Below are positions 63,934 through 64,000 of a stretch of 64,000 nucleotides of DNA, piece by piece; the first letter of the stretch is position 1; each line of letters opens with the position of its first letter. Under the pieces are notes generated by a model. That model had not been told where the DNA came from. It did no database searches and saw nothing but the letters and a program-made list of their open reading frames with translations. The translations under genes and the position numbers were made by a program. The stretch is from Mucilaginibacter paludis DSM 18603 (GTDB taxonomy: Bacteria; Bacteroidota; Bacteroidia; Sphingobacteriales; Sphingobacteriaceae): NCBI RefSeq assembly GCF_000166195.2, contig NZ_CM001403.1, positions 1,736,001 through 1,800,000 on the forward strand. Direction: 5' to 3'.

Positions 63934-64000
63934 CTAAAAGTTTTCAACAAAGCTTTTGCGCATTTGTGTTACCACTTTACCAAATTATTGGGTAGTTTTT

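Overview
The window comes from a Bacteroidota chromosome, most likely Sphingobacteriaceae and Mucilaginibacter-like. This is inferred from the gene families (a 286-residue primary sigma factor, DUF2911, a Hc1-type histone, an alpha-oxoamine synthase, GH28 and GH43 plant-polysaccharide enzymes), from a division and cell-wall cluster without murF, from promoters resembling the Bacteroidota -33 TTG / -7 TAnnTTTG type, and from many short palindromic repeats between genes. No rRNA, tRNA, CRISPR array or prophage was seen.

Layout. 1-5.4 kb, plus strand: the end of a HigA-type antitoxin, a membrane pyrophosphatase, an APC amino-acid permease and a MarC protein. 5.6-11.2 kb, minus strand: an RsmB-like rRNA methyltransferase, a periplasmic-binding lipoprotein, guaA and a GH43 enzyme. 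11.4-13.8 kb, plus strand: a TPR protein, a Bcr/CflA-type exporter and a small membrane protein. 13.8-19.5 kb, minus strand: a GH28 pectinase and smc. 19.5-24.2 kb is accessory in character: a frameshifted antitoxin, an NAD(P)H-binding protein, a PH-domain protein, a PhzF/ABC/membrane-protein operon, an orphan antitoxin-like gene and several copies of mobile-looking repeats. 24.2-33.3 kb: rpoD, an aldo/keto reductase plus Gfo/Idh/MocA pair, two unknown exported proteins, DUF2911 and a large SPFH protein. 33.5-34.7 kb: an ISAs1-family insertion sequence whose transposase is split in an A8 run. 34.9-47.1 kb: an S41 protease, an operon of a LolD-type ATPase with two degenerate enzyme-like proteins, sucC, small or unknown secreted proteins, ligA, dapA, a histone-like protein and an alpha-oxoamine synthase.

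47.2-63.9 kb, minus strand, is the complete dcw cluster, transcribed mraZ-rsmH-ftsL-ftsI-murE-(four-helix-bundle gene)-mraY-murD-ftsW-murG-murC-ftsQ-ftsA-ftsZ. It encodes cytoplasmic peptidoglycan precursor synthesis (MurC/D/E, MraY, MurG), septal synthesis (FtsW with a PASTA-bearing FtsI) and Z-ring assembly (FtsZ, FtsA, FtsQ). Three TGG repeats spaced exactly 10 bp apart lie upstream of mraZ and look like a MraZ operator; a hairpin terminator follows ftsZ.

The main unusual theme is repeat traffic. At least six families of palindromic or tandem repeats occupy the gaps, and some have entered genes. A 40-bp GC-rich repeat is read in frame as the N-terminus of MurD, a related copy supplies the C-terminal tail and stop codon of the RsmB-like protein, and a 50-bp tandem repeat supplies the stop codon of murE. 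A four-helix-bundle gene sits inside the dcw cluster between similar low-complexity arrays in opposite orientation. Other points to check are a HAD protein with an altered nucleophile coupled to a stand-alone preATP-grasp-like domain, an SPFH protein with tandem N-terminal repeats, and a secreted protein built of six 23-residue repeats.
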